In this document: positions 37,266 through 45,975 of the stretch, piece after piece
How the letters are laid out: each line of letters opens with the position of its first letter
Numbering within the stretch: position 1 is the stretch's first letter
Origin: Chitinophagales bacterium
Lineage (GTDB): Bacteria; Bacteroidota; Bacteroidia; Chitinophagales; UBA2359
Direction: 5' to 3'
Length of the DNA: 64,000 bases
Assembly (NCBI GenBank): GCA_041392475.1
Contig: JAWKLZ010000003.1
Coordinates: 641,501 to 705,500, forward strand
Notes under the pieces: generated by a model
The model's database searches: none
What the model saw: the letters and a program-made list of their open reading frames with translations, nothing else
Told to the model about the DNA's origin: nothing
Program-made: the position numbers and the translations under genes

Positions 37266-39335
37266 ATGCAAAAACTATTCACTCTTTTCATTGCATTCTT
37301 ATTGGTGAGTACTGCAATCGCCCAAGAAACTTCTCAGCAAGTAGCTGTTTATTTCGACAAAGACAAAGCCATTCTAAGCATTGAAGCCCAAAATACCTTG
37401 ACTTCAACGTTTCAATCCATTCTTGATGTAGAGGAATATGCAGTAAAAATTGAAGCCCACACAGATGATGATGGTTCATTGACTTACAATCAGTTATTGA
37501 GCGAAAGGAGAGCCAATACGGTCTATGATTTTTTACTTCTTCAAGGAATGAATACCGATGACCTGCAAATCGTAGCACAAGGAGAAACCAATCCTGCTTT
37601 CAGCAATCAAACCGAAACAGGGCAGCAGCAAAACAGGCGAGTAGATGTGTTTTTTGTATCGAAAGCAAGCCTACAATTGCAGGCAAAAGCCGAACCTAAA
37701 ATAATAGATTTCCAAGATTTGAAGCGACTGACTACCACTAATACTGAGCAGTATTTTACGATTTCGACCCATCAAGAACAGCACATTGAAGGAAGAAAAG
37801 GCACCAAATTGACCATCCCTTCTCATGCTTTTGAGTTGGAAGATGGCAGCGAAATTCCTACTACTGCAAAGGTAGAAATTGAACTGCAAGAAGCCCTCAG
37901 TTTGGAAGATATGTTGTTGAACAATCTGAGTACGATGAGTGGTGATAAAATTTTGGAAACTGGTGGAATGATTTCGATTGAAGCCAGTTATCAAGGGCAA
38001 AAGCTGCAATTGAAGGAAGGAAAAAATATTGAAGTGGCTGTGCCGAAAAACGACATTGCAGTTGAAAAACAAAATGATATGGAACTGTTTTACGGTGTTT
38101 CACAAGAAAACAATGCAATGGATTGGAAGCCCACGAATAAGAAGGTCAGAACAACTCCGCCGCATCCAAAAGTGGAAATTGATTTGACCGAATTGGAGAA
38201 TTTTGAGATGGCTAAAGTGGCACTGCCTCAATTGACAGGACTTAGAAACGTTACTAAAAAACCTGACTCACCCAAGAAACCTTACAAACCTTACTGCCCA
38301 ACTAAACCGACCAAAAATAGGTATCAATACAAACCATCTGGATGGGAAAAACTGGTTTTCAGCCGAAAAAAAATAGATCAATTGAGCGAGAAAAGATATG
38401 AGGAGGCCCTGCAAAAATATGAGAAACGAAAGGCAGATTACGATATAAATATGGCTCGATATGAAGACAATTTGAAGGCTTATCAAGAAGCTGTTGTCAA
38501 GTACCAAGAATTGAATAAGCAGCGAACCAACACAATTATTTACAACATTGCAGTGATAGACCTCTATCGAAATGTGGTGAATGATTACAAAGAATACTTG
38601 AAGTCGGGATTGGTGGTCAATTACCTCAAAAAATACATCGAAAAAAATGGATTAAGAGAAAGAAACCCAACCGAGATTTACTCCGTTTTTGGACTTAAAA
38701 CCAAAGCTCGGTTGAACCTTCCGATAGGAGAAGATTTTATCTGCAAAAACTTGGGAATCACAGCAAAAGAAGCTAAGCATTTCTGTGATGAACGCAACCA
38801 AAAATATAGGGTCGACTATCGAAAGGCCTTGAATGAAGCCAGAGAATTGACTATCAATCAGGATTACTGCAAGTCCGTGGAAGAAATGTTGAGTCTTTTG
38901 GATGAACGCTACATCGAAAAGAAAAAGGGCATGGGACTCATCACCGATGCACAATATTTCGGCTACTTCACTACCTCCGTTGATGAATTGGGGTGGATAA
39001 ATATTGACCGATGGCTCAAAACCCAAGGAATGCAAGAAGTGATGGTAATTGCTGAAAAAGATAAAACAACAAGGTTTTTTGCGGTTAGCCACACCTTCAA
39101 TAGTTGCTTTGGGGTTTTGGAGAATACTAAAAATCAATTATCTACGGTAAAACTTCCAGTGGGAGAAAAATTCACCATCATCGGCATGAAGATTGAAAAC
39201 GGCAAATTTCTAATGGCAGACAAAAGCTTTGAAGTCACTCAAACGGACATCAAAATACCCATGAACTTTGAAGAAAAAACACTGGCGCAGTTGAAGCAGA
39301 AAGTTCGTAGTTTGGAGGCAATGCGGCCTATCTAA
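37266..39335 (+). CDS. Exported OmpA-domain protein with long C-terminal extension
   Basis: A 689-residue protein. A signal peptide (MQKLFTLFIAFLLVSTAIAQ) is followed at once by an OmpA-C-like peptidoglycan-binding domain (residues about 25-130; VYFDKDKAILS, IEAHTDDDGS, LSERRANTVYDFL, GETNPA, NRRVDVFF). Usually that domain is at the C-terminus. After it come a beta-rich region resembling a ZU5/autoproteolytic-like fold (EGRKGTKLTIPSHAFEL), a Pro/Lys-rich hinge (KPDSPKKPYKPYCPTKP), a coiled coil (about 365-420) and a C-terminal beta domain. It could tether envelope structures to the cell wall. The parts after the OmpA domain are not firmly assigned. Confidence 0.82.
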   Translation: MQKLFTLFIAFLLVSTAIAQETSQQVAVYFDKDKAILSIEAQNTLTSTFQSILDVEEYAVKIEAHTDDDGSLTYNQLLSERRANTVYDFLLLQGMNTDDLQIVAQGETNPAFSNQTETGQQQNRRVDVFFVSKASLQLQAKAEPKIIDFQDLKRLTTTNTEQYFTISTHQEQHIEGRKGTKLTIPSHAFELEDGSEIPTTAKVEIELQEALSLEDMLLNNLSTMSGDKILETGGMISIEASYQGQKLQLKEGKNIEVAVPKNDIAVEKQNDMELFYGVSQENNAMDWKPTNKKVRTTPPHPKVEIDLTELENFEMAKVALPQLTGLRNVTKKPDSPKKPYKPYCPTKPTKNRYQYKPSGWEKLVFSRKKIDQLSEKRYEEALQKYEKRKADYDINMARYEDNLKAYQEAVVKYQELNKQRTNTIIYNIAVIDLYRNVVNDYKEYLKSGLVVNYLKKYIEKNGLRERNPTEIYSVFGLKTKARLNLPIGEDFICKNLGITAKEAKHFCDERNQKYRVDYRKALNEARELTINQDYCKSVEEMLSLLDERYIEKKKGMGLITDAQYFGYFTTSVDELGWINIDRWLKTQGMQEVMVIAEKDKTTRFFAVSHTFNSCFGVLENTKNQLSTVKLPVGEKFTIIGMKIENGKFLMADKSFEVTQTDIKIPMNFEEKTLAQLKQKVRSLEAMRPI

Positions 39336-39395
39336 GCTTCAATAAAGATTATTCGATGGATTTTAAAAGTTAATCAAAAAGGATTCATTGAGAAA

Positions 39396-39854
39396 ATGAC
39401 CAATCAAACCCAAAAAATCAAATTCGGAATCGTAGGTTTCAGCAGAAATCAATTTGACAAACCATCAGCTTGCCAAATATTGGACGAACTCTTCAAGGAC
39501 ATAAACGAAAGGCACGCAGGAAAAGAAATCGAAATAGTCAGTGGATATACCAATTCTGGAGTACCCAAAATTGCCTACGAATTGGCTGATAAATATGGTT
39601 TTACAACTGTTGGATTTTCCGCCGAACAAGCTTTATCCGTCCGAAGTGGCGTATATCCTGTTCAAAAAGTAATATTGAAGGGCAAAAGATTTGGAGATGA
39701 ATCGGAGGATTTTGTAAAGTATATAGATGGGCTAATCAGGATTGGCGGAGGTGAACAAAGCAGATTAGAAACCGAAATGTTCAAACTGCTCAATCAGGAC
39801 AAACCATTGGAATCCATATTGAAGGAATATGAAGTAGAATGGTATGGACAATAG
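39396..39854 (+). CDS. SLOG/LOG-like Rossmann-fold protein
   Basis: A 152-residue protein with the architecture of the SLOG superfamily (DprA, LOG, TIR-like nucleotide-binding folds). The first strand is FGIVGFSRN, the central motif is IVSGYTNSGVPKIAYELADK, and IRIGGGEQSRLE matches the GG-x-G/E-x-x-x-E signature of the family near residue 120. Family members bind or hydrolyse nucleotide-derived ligands, and some serve as ligand sensors in defence systems. The gene is separated by 60 bp from the OmpA-like gene and converges on the HD-Pycsar-TM gene. The reaction is unknown. Confidence 0.7.
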   Translation: MTNQTQKIKFGIVGFSRNQFDKPSACQILDELFKDINERHAGKEIEIVSGYTNSGVPKIAYELADKYGFTTVGFSAEQALSVRSGVYPVQKVILKGKRFGDESEDFVKYIDGLIRIGGGEQSRLETEMFKLLNQDKPLESILKEYEVEWYGQ

Positions 39855-40185
39855 TTTTTGGTAAACTTATACATAAGAATTAAACATCGAGAATTATTTT
39901 TTGAGAACTCTACAAGCTATTGCAGTAAAATGGTCTTTATTTTTTGTAAAAGTCTTTTGCCAATGTTTCGATTCCTTCGTCTATCATCTTTACAAACCTA
40001 CAAATAGTGTCGCAACAATGCTTGTTGAATAGAATAATGGAAGATTTTGGTAGTAAAAAAAATCCTCCGAAATCCCAAATTCTGGTTTCTGGTCACGTCC
40101 TATAAGATTTTTTTTCGTAACCGATTCTCCGAGACCTCGAAGCAGACTATGTTCAAGCCTGTGTATGCCACTCAAATAACAGTTT
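39855..40185. other. 331-bp gap between converging genes
   Basis: No terminator hairpin was found. On the minus strand, 39943-40075 can be read as a roughly 45-codon open stretch ending MIDEGIETLAKDFYKK, which looks like the end of a protein but has no start or upstream part. It may be a gene remnant. Confidence 0.35.
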
Positions 40186-41451
40186 TTACCGATAATACAC
40201 AAACGATACCACAAAAGCAATCAATGTTATCACCAAACCGTACATAAAAATATTGTAGCAGTAGCGGAGGTAGCGGTACTTTTTGGCGAGCACCTTTCCT
40301 AAGAAGTAGAGGTCACGAATCAGTGAGCCGTATAGGTAATCCCGATCCTTCATCATTTCTTTCATACCCCATTCATAGTCGCCCAAGTCGACATTGAAGA
40401 AGTTACCAAAAAACAACAAATTTACCTTTTTTTGATGGATGTCTTCCTTCGTGAAAGTACCCATGGTTACTTTTGGTATGGTAGAGAAAGTAGCCGCAAT
40501 GATAGCGGACATGCACACGACCAACAGAATCATGGTAGGAATAAACAGTCCAGGATTGTTACCAAATTGAGGAACAAGAGTGGAGAAGGTGATAGAAAGA
40601 ATCAGCGCATTGATACTCAACATAGTGTTTGCCTTGCTGTCAGCAATGGCACTCAAACTGATGTGGTTGCGGAGCGAAATCCGAAACATGGTTTCGATGC
40701 CTCTTTCGGGCATTTCGTCTTTGGTTTTTTTTCGCTCTAAGTCGTATTCGTCTTTCTTGATTTTTCGGTCAACCTCTGCTTGTTTGACTGCTCTTTTGTA
40801 TTGGTCGTCTTTGGCAGCTTGCAGATTTTTCTTTAAATCGCTTATATTTTTGAATTTTCGCTGGTTCAAATTCAGTTGTGCAAAAGGTGTATGGTAGCGA
40901 TGTTGGGTCAGAAAATCAATTTCATGCTCCAAACTTTTGATTTCATCTCCATATAGTTGGTTGGTATTTGCCCATTCAATTCGCAACAAATTGCTTTTTT
41001 CAAAGAAATTTTTGCTGCCGAGATGGTATAAATCAGCATCACAAAGCACTTCTTCGTAAATATTTTTGGGACTTTGAGGCATTTTTGTTGCCAGAATACA
41101 CCCTTCAATAAGTGCAATTTTTTCTTCGGGATAGTCATGTGACTCCAAAAAAGCCCTCGCATATTTTACACTCCAATCTTCGTGTCCTTCGACAGTATCC
41201 ACATAACCTAAATCGTGAAACCAAGCTGCAAGCTGCAGCATTTTTATTTCACCTTTTTTCAATCCATTTCCTGCACCCAACTCCTCTGTAGCTGCAACCG
41301 TTTCGAAGGTGTGTGTATAGTCATGATAAACATACACCGTATTTAGCCTATCTTTAAAAAACTGAAAAACATATTCCTGAGCTTTGTCTAGAAGCTTTGG
41401 TTTTTTGTTTTTTTCTTCTATAATAGTAGCATTTGTTACTTGTTCTTCCAT
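40186..41451 (-). CDS. HD-domain protein fused to a Pycsar-effector-like TM domain
   Basis: A 421-residue protein in two parts. Residues about 25-150 form an HD metal-dependent phosphohydrolase domain with all metal ligands visible: YHDYTHT, the WFHDLGY pair, and Asp in CDADLYHLG. After a charged coiled-coil linker, residues about 250-421 match the Pycsar-effector-like transmembrane domain (formerly DUF5706): FRISLRNHISLSAIADSKANTMLSI before two membrane helices, then a third helix at the C-terminus. In Pycsar systems a related domain is the membrane-damaging effector that responds to cCMP or cUMP. Here no nucleotide cyclase adjoins it. It could be an HD-regulated effector or a housekeeping signal hydrolase. 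Confidence 0.85.
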   Translation of the reverse strand: MEEQVTNATIIEEKNKKPKLLDKAQEYVFQFFKDRLNTVYVYHDYTHTFETVAATEELGAGNGLKKGEIKMLQLAAWFHDLGYVDTVEGHEDWSVKYARAFLESHDYPEEKIALIEGCILATKMPQSPKNIYEEVLCDADLYHLGSKNFFEKSNLLRIEWANTNQLYGDEIKSLEHEIDFLTQHRYHTPFAQLNLNQRKFKNISDLKKNLQAAKDDQYKRAVKQAEVDRKIKKDEYDLERKKTKDEMPERGIETMFRISLRNHISLSAIADSKANTMLSINALILSITFSTLVPQFGNNPGLFIPTMILLVVCMSAIIAATFSTIPKVTMGTFTKEDIHQKKVNLLFFGNFFNVDLGDYEWGMKEMMKDRDYLYGSLIRDLYFLGKVLAKKYRYLRYCYNIFMYGLVITLIAFVVSFVYYR

Positions 41452-41494
41452 GCGATAAAGGAGCGTTGTGCATTAATGAGGGTTTCTAATCAAA

Positions 41495-41502
41495 CAAATA
41501 TA
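41495..41502 (-). promoter_or_regulatory. -7 element for the HD-Pycsar-TM gene
   Basis: The minus strand reads TATATTTG, an exact TAnnTTTG, 43 bp ahead of the start codon. No clear -33 element. Confidence 0.45.
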
Positions 41503-41570
41503 CACATTCAATTCATTGTAGGAAAAAATACTTACATTTAAGTACTCTTTTTACCTTCAACTTCTATCCA

Positions 41571-42629
41571 ATGAACCTTGCATTTTTTGATACAATTGAG
41601 CCTACCTTTGTAGCATTGTCCGCAGATTTGCCCCAAAATATTGTTTTAAGTGAGCAGAAAGTATTGGGTTTCATTGATGTAAAATTAAGAACATCCACAT
41701 TGACCACACTCAGTTTGAGTCTCACTACTGATGGCTTGCAAATACATTTTAGTCCAGCTATTGACATTGAAGTGTTGAATGCCATTCAAGTAAAATGGGA
41801 TCGGGCATTTTATGATTTTCGACAGGCTAAAATATCTGCCGTAGAAGTTTCTGACAATTTTTGGGGAAAAATAATAGGAAAAACCCTACGCAATGAGTTG
41901 ATTTCGATGAGTCAAAAACTGTTTGTTAAAACTCCATTGGAAAAACGAAATTACAATCCGACCACAGATCCTTCCCTTCAAACCACACTTCAAAAACTAC
42001 AGGCAAATGCACAACAATTGATACAATCTTTTGTTGGAGAAACTTTCTCAGTTTTGAAGCCCAATGATTTCAAAAATGTTGAAGTGGGATTGAGTTGTGT
42101 CGCAAAGAAAAAAATACAGTTTGCTACCACACAAGGGGCAATAGTCGTTCCCAAATCAGGTCAAGTAGCGGTTTCGATTCAGTTTGAAGGAAATGCAAAG
42201 AGCGTGATGCTTGCCGCAAATAGAAAAATCAACCATATCCAGTTTTACAGCGAAAACGATGTGTTGTTGTATAGTGTCAATAAAAATGCAGAGTTGCAAA
42301 AACCATTGGCAGTGATGCAATTGGTTGAAATAAAATCAAAAGGCGAAGTTTCTTTGCTGCAATGGCTGCCTTTGGGGCTTATCAAAAAGGCAGATAATGT
42401 AGAAAGTGCCTTGAAATTGTTGCGGTTAGTATTGTTGTTAGAAAACATTTCGCCCGAAGCTCTCCGCAAATTGATGGACGATCCTTCACCGACTGAATCA
42501 AGTTTGGTAAAGGACATCACAAAAATTACCATTGATGATGCATTGACCAAGGCTTTCATCGAAACCATCAAAGCAAATTGTGAACCGATTGAAGGTGTTA
42601 ACCTATGCCATTTATTAAATTTGGAATAA
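41571..42629 (+). CDS. Protein of unknown function, 352 residues
   Basis: A cytoplasmic-looking protein with no signal peptide or membrane helix and no domain I recognise. The N-terminal third is beta-rich (IDVKLRTSTLTTLSLSLTTD), the middle is mixed, and the C-terminus is helical with DPSPTESSLVKDITKITIDD. Codon use matches the neighbours. It is divergent from the HD-Pycsar-TM gene, with 119 bp between starts, so the two could share control. It does not resemble a nucleotide cyclase. An upstream TACATTTA at 41533 is one mismatch from the -7 consensus. Confidence 0.7.
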   Translation: MNLAFFDTIEPTFVALSADLPQNIVLSEQKVLGFIDVKLRTSTLTTLSLSLTTDGLQIHFSPAIDIEVLNAIQVKWDRAFYDFRQAKISAVEVSDNFWGKIIGKTLRNELISMSQKLFVKTPLEKRNYNPTTDPSLQTTLQKLQANAQQLIQSFVGETFSVLKPNDFKNVEVGLSCVAKKKIQFATTQGAIVVPKSGQVAVSIQFEGNAKSVMLAANRKINHIQFYSENDVLLYSVNKNAELQKPLAVMQLVEIKSKGEVSLLQWLPLGLIKKADNVESALKLLRLVLLLENISPEALRKLMDDPSPTESSLVKDITKITIDDALTKAFIETIKANCEPIEGVNLCHLLNLE

Positions 42630-42717
42630 ATTGATGTTATTTTAACGATTGTTTAATACAATCACATTTTTTTTAAAAAAAAAACAAAAAAGCATGGTGT
42701 TTTAACCGAATTTTTAT

Positions 42718-42725
42718 TACATTTG
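42718..42725 (+). promoter_or_regulatory. -7 element upstream of the fRMsr gene
   Basis: TACATTTG matches TAnnTTTG exactly, about 100 bp before the ATG at 42829. The -33 region is weak. Confidence 0.4.
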
Positions 42726-42828
42726 CAATGAAACAAAGCAAAATAGTTCTTCATTTAAAGAATAAGTCGTTTTGTTGAATGTTCTTTGCTTATTGAAATA
42801 AATGTTTTTTTGTGAAATCAGTACCATT

Positions 42829-43323
42829 ATGCATGAATTAGTGATTGATACGCATCTTGACAAAGCAACGAAGTATGAACAACTCATTCCACAAATTGAA
42901 GCAGTCATTGAAGCCGAAAGCGATTGGATTGCCAATTTGGCGAATATTGCAGCTATGCTCAAAGAGTGTTTTGATTTTTTTTGGGTCGGTTTTTATCGGC
43001 GAGTAGGAGAGGAGTTGGTTTTAGCACCTTTTCAAGGGCCATTGGCTTGTACCCGAATCGCAATGAATCGAGGTGTTTGTGGTCATGCAGCAGCAACACA
43101 AAAAACGGTGATAGTACCAAATGTGCATGAATTTCCTGGTCACATTGCATGCAGCAGTTTGTCCAACTCCGAAATTGTAGTACCCTTGGTGCAAGACAAC
43201 AAAACCGTTTTAATCTTGGATGTAGATAGTACTAATTTCAATGACTTTGATGACAAAGATGCTCAATATTTGGAAAAAATAATTCAATTAATAAATAGTA
43301 AACATCCAAATATGAGTTGTTAA
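42829..43323 (+). CDS. msrC: Free methionine-(R)-sulfoxide reductase (GAF domain)
   Basis: A GAF-domain enzyme of about 164 residues that reduces free methionine-(R)-sulfoxide in the cytoplasm. The family core is present: FFWVGFYRR, LAPFQGPLACTRI, RGVCGHAAATQ, VIVPNVHEFPGHIACSS and SEIVVPL. The three conserved cysteines used for catalysis and resolving disulfides are all there. The ATG at 42829 gives the usual family start (MHELVID); an upstream ATG at 42802 would add nine residues. It is a housekeeping oxidative-damage repair enzyme. The first unit of a tandem terminator-hairpin array lies directly after its stop codon. Confidence 0.92.
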   Translation: MHELVIDTHLDKATKYEQLIPQIEAVIEAESDWIANLANIAAMLKECFDFFWVGFYRRVGEELVLAPFQGPLACTRIAMNRGVCGHAAATQKTVIVPNVHEFPGHIACSSLSNSEIVVPLVQDNKTVLILDVDSTNFNDFDDKDAQYLEKIIQLINSKHPNMSC

Positions 43324-43418
43324 TAAATATTCAACAACAGAAATATACTTGCGAAAGGCGAGAAAAATCCAATAAAAAAGTTTGTAGTTTTCTTTTCATA
43401 ATTGTTTGTTTTAGGCTA

Positions 43419-43446
43419 AGCTGCTCCAAACGGAGCAGCTTTTTTT
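43419..43446 (+). terminator. Terminator hairpin of unit 1
   Basis: GCTGCTCC (43420-43427), loop AAAC, GGAGCAGC (43432-43439), then seven T. Probably ends the fRMsr transcript. Confidence 0.85.
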
Positions 43447-43533
43447 ACTCAAAAAAAATGCTTTCAAAAGGCAAGAAAAATCCAATAAAAAAGTTTGTAG
43501 TTTTCTTTTCATAATTGTTTGTTTTAGGCTAAC

Positions 43534-43562
43534 GCTGCTCCACATTTGGAGCAGCATTTTTT
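43534..43562 (+). terminator. Terminator hairpin of unit 2
   Basis: GCTGCTCC (43534-43541) pairs perfectly with GGAGCAGC (43548-43555); T run follows. Confidence 0.82.
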
Positions 43563-43655
43563 ATTCAAGAACAAAATATACTTTCAAAAGGCAAGAAAAA
43601 AATCCAATAAAAAAGTTTGTAGTTTTCTTTTCATAATTGTTTGTTTTAGGCTAAC

Positions 43656-43684
43656 GCTGCTCCACACTTGGGGTAGCTTTTTTT
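43656..43684 (+). terminator. Terminator hairpin of unit 3
   Basis: GCTGCTCC (43656-43663) pairs with GGGGTAGC (43670-43677) using two G-T pairs; T run follows. Confidence 0.78.
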
Positions 43685-43774
43685 ATTCAAGAACAAAATA
43701 TACTTGCAAAAGGCAAGAAAAATCCAATAAAAAGTTTGTAGTTTTCTTTTCATAATTGTTTATTTTAGGCTAAC

Positions 43775-43804
43775 GCTGCTCCACACTTGGGGCAGCTTTT
43801 TTTT
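43775..43804 (+). terminator. Terminator hairpin of unit 4
   Basis: GCTGCTCC (43775-43782) pairs with GGGGCAGC (43789-43796) with one G-T pair; eight T follow. Confidence 0.8.
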
Positions 43805-43839
43805 GTAGCATAAGTTCAATTTAGTTTTTATAGATTTTC

Positions 43840-43847
43840 TATCTTTG
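43840..43847 (+). promoter_or_regulatory. -7 element next to the TPR-glycosyltransferase start
   Basis: TATCTTTG is an exact TAnnTTTG and ends only four bases before the ATG at 43852. If used, transcription would begin at or just after the start codon, so the message might be leaderless. Confidence 0.4.
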
Positions 43848-43851
43848 CTAC

Positions 43852-45939
43852 ATGGCAAAAAATCAGAGTATAGAGGCCTATATTAAAGGTGATTCCAAAC
43901 AATTATATTGGTGGCGATATCCGCATATATGGGCTTACTTAGCTGCCATAATTACCATCACCTTTCTCATATTCTATCCTTCATTAGACGGTCAGTTCAT
44001 TAGCTCTTGGGACGATTATGGTTATGCTGTTAACAATCAGTACATCAATAAACTTAGTTTTCAGAATGTCAAAGGAATGTTTACGAATGCATTGTTTGGG
44101 AACTACAACCCTTTGACATTTTTGACTTTCGCCATCGAAAAGCATTATTTTGGTACGAATCCCTACGTGCACCACTTCAATAATTTATTACTCCATCTGC
44201 TCAATACCATATTTGTTTTTTGGCTGGTCATACGGATGAGGTTGAAGTTGGAAGCCGCCATTTTGGTGAGTATTTTGTTTGCCATTCACCCCATGCACGT
44301 AGAATCGGTTGCATGGATTACTGAGCGCAAAGACGTCTTATTTGCTGCCTTTTATCTGGGTGCGTTGATAAGTTATACCTACTTTTTGAAGCGAAAACAA
44401 CCTGCTTATTACCTACTTTGTATTTTACTAGCCACCTTATCTTTGTTTTCCAAAATACAGGCAGTTGCTCTGCCGCTGTCCATGTTATTGATAGACTATT
44501 ACTTTCGCCGCAAATTTCATTGGAAGCTAATTGCCGAAAAAATACCCTTTTTCTTATTATCGCTCATCTTCGGATTGATAGGCATTTCATTTCTCAAAAC
44601 AGCGGGAGCCTTCAATGTCACAAGTAGCATTGCGTGGTACGAACGTCCACTCATGGGAGCATATGCCTTGGGAACATACCTTTACAAATCCTTGATTCCA
44701 TATCCATTATCTGCTTATTATCCTTATCCTCAAAAAGCAGACGACTGGTTGCCAATCGTGTATTACATCGTTCCGATATTGGTTTTTTTGTTCACTGTAT
44801 TGGTCACCTTTAGCTACAAATACACCCGAATCGTACTATTTGGAGTCGGGTTTTTCTTCTTCAATATTGTATTTTTATTGCAGGTAGTTGAAGCAGGAGC
44901 AGGTTTTATTTCAGATAGGTTTTCATACATTGCCTATCTCGGTTTGTTTTTTATCATGGCACAAGCATTTTCCTATTTGCTATACCTTAAACCGCAATGG
45001 AAATGGGCTACAATGGGAATGATAGGAATATATCTTATCGGTTTGGGTATCAATTCTTTCAACAGGACGAAAGTATGGCAAAATGATGCCACACTTTGGA
45101 CAGATGCACTGCAAAAATACCCCAATATCTCCTTTGCCTACACAAGCAGAGGTGCCTATTATTTGGAGAAAGGAGAACTTGATAAAGCCATTTCAGACTA
45201 CGACCAATACATCACCATGCGTCCTAATAACACCAAAGGATATTTTGAGCGAGGTATTGTTTACCTGCAAAAGAAGGCATATCAAAAAGCCATTATAGAC
45301 TTCAATGAGGTGCTAAAGCTACAAGCCAAAAATGTCAATGCACTCAAATACAAAGGAATAGCACTGTTGGAATCGAGACAATATGAGGAGGCTGTAAAAA
45401 ACTATACCAGAATGTTGGCACTGCAAAAAGAAAATGCCCAAAAAGAAGCTTATCTGCAAAGGGCAAAAGCGTATGAAAACCTCCAAAAATTCGATGCAGC
45501 AATTGCCGATTACACCAGTATTCTGGAATTGCTACCCAATGATGTCAATGCCTTGCTAAGTAGAGGAGGGATATATTTTCAACAAAACCAATTTGAAGCA
45601 GCACTTTTGGATATGAACAAGGTCTTGACTGCAAAACCCCAAACCGCTAAAGCATTGTTGAACAGAGCCATTATCTATGGCAGCACGAATCAACACGCTG
45701 CCGCCATTGCAGATTTTGATGCATACCTCCAACTGAACCCTGCCGATGCACAAGCCTACAATTGGCGTGGAATATCGAAAACGAAAATAGGTAATCACCA
45801 AGCTGCCATCCAAGATTTCTCCAAAGCGATTCAATCCAAACCGCTACCCGAATTTTACCAAAATCGAGCCGATGCTTACCTACAAATTGGGAAAAATGCG
45901 AAAGCTGCGAAGGATTTGAAGAAAGTGACTGGTGATTAG
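43852..45939 (+). CDS. Membrane glycosyltransferase-like protein with C-terminal TPRs (TMTC-like)
   Basis: A 695-residue protein. The N-terminal 400 residues have about 11 membrane helices and resemble the TMTC/PMT-like (GT-C) fold: the first loop has SWDDYGYAVNNQYI with the catalytic acidic pair, and HPMHVESVAWITERKDVLFA is the family signature. The C-terminal 270 residues hold about eight tetratricopeptide repeats (KGYFERGIVYLQKKAYQKAI, QAYNWRGISKTKIGNHQAAI) that would bind a partner or acceptor protein. In animals TMTC proteins O-mannosylate cadherins; in bacteria the acceptor is not known. The -7 box lies right before the start codon, so a leaderless message is possible. Confidence 0.85.
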   Translation: MAKNQSIEAYIKGDSKQLYWWRYPHIWAYLAAIITITFLIFYPSLDGQFISSWDDYGYAVNNQYINKLSFQNVKGMFTNALFGNYNPLTFLTFAIEKHYFGTNPYVHHFNNLLLHLLNTIFVFWLVIRMRLKLEAAILVSILFAIHPMHVESVAWITERKDVLFAAFYLGALISYTYFLKRKQPAYYLLCILLATLSLFSKIQAVALPLSMLLIDYYFRRKFHWKLIAEKIPFFLLSLIFGLIGISFLKTAGAFNVTSSIAWYERPLMGAYALGTYLYKSLIPYPLSAYYPYPQKADDWLPIVYYIVPILVFLFTVLVTFSYKYTRIVLFGVGFFFFNIVFLLQVVEAGAGFISDRFSYIAYLGLFFIMAQAFSYLLYLKPQWKWATMGMIGIYLIGLGINSFNRTKVWQNDATLWTDALQKYPNISFAYTSRGAYYLEKGELDKAISDYDQYITMRPNNTKGYFERGIVYLQKKAYQKAIIDFNEVLKLQAKNVNALKYKGIALLESRQYEEAVKNYTRMLALQKENAQKEAYLQRAKAYENLQKFDAAIADYTSILELLPNDVNALLSRGGIYFQQNQFEAALLDMNKVLTAKPQTAKALLNRAIIYGSTNQHAAAIADFDAYLQLNPADAQAYNWRGISKTKIGNHQAAIQDFSKAIQSKPLPEFYQNRADAYLQIGKNAKAAKDLKKVTGD

Positions 45940-45975
45940 TTATTTCTTTTATGACGATATTTCGCTAAAAATTAT

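Larger units (their letters stand above)
43341..43804 (+). repeat. Four tandem ~110-122-bp units, each ending in a terminator hairpin
   Basis: Four units start at about 43341, 43451, 43573 and 43695, with the common word ggcaagaaaaatcc repeating at intervals of 113, 120 and 122 bp. Each unit has the same core (aagtttgtagttttcttttc, ataattgtttgttttaggct) followed by a hairpin of type GCTGCTCC/GGAGCAGC and a T run. The stems differ in sequence yet all pair, units 3 and 4 using G-T pairs (GCTGCTCC/GGGGTAGC and GCTGCTCC/GGGGCAGC). This is compatible with a tandem small RNA gene or with duplicated terminators. There is no open frame of note. Confidence 0.85.

Noticed and set aside
39943..40075. 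Small minus-strand gene ending MIDEGIETLAKDFYKK
   Set aside because: No start codon, ribosome site or upstream part can be found; kept only as a possible remnant in the gap note.
43341..43804. CRISPR array
   Set aside because: Units are 110-122 bp, tandem and nearly wholly conserved, with terminator stems; no short repeats with unique spacers and no cas genes.
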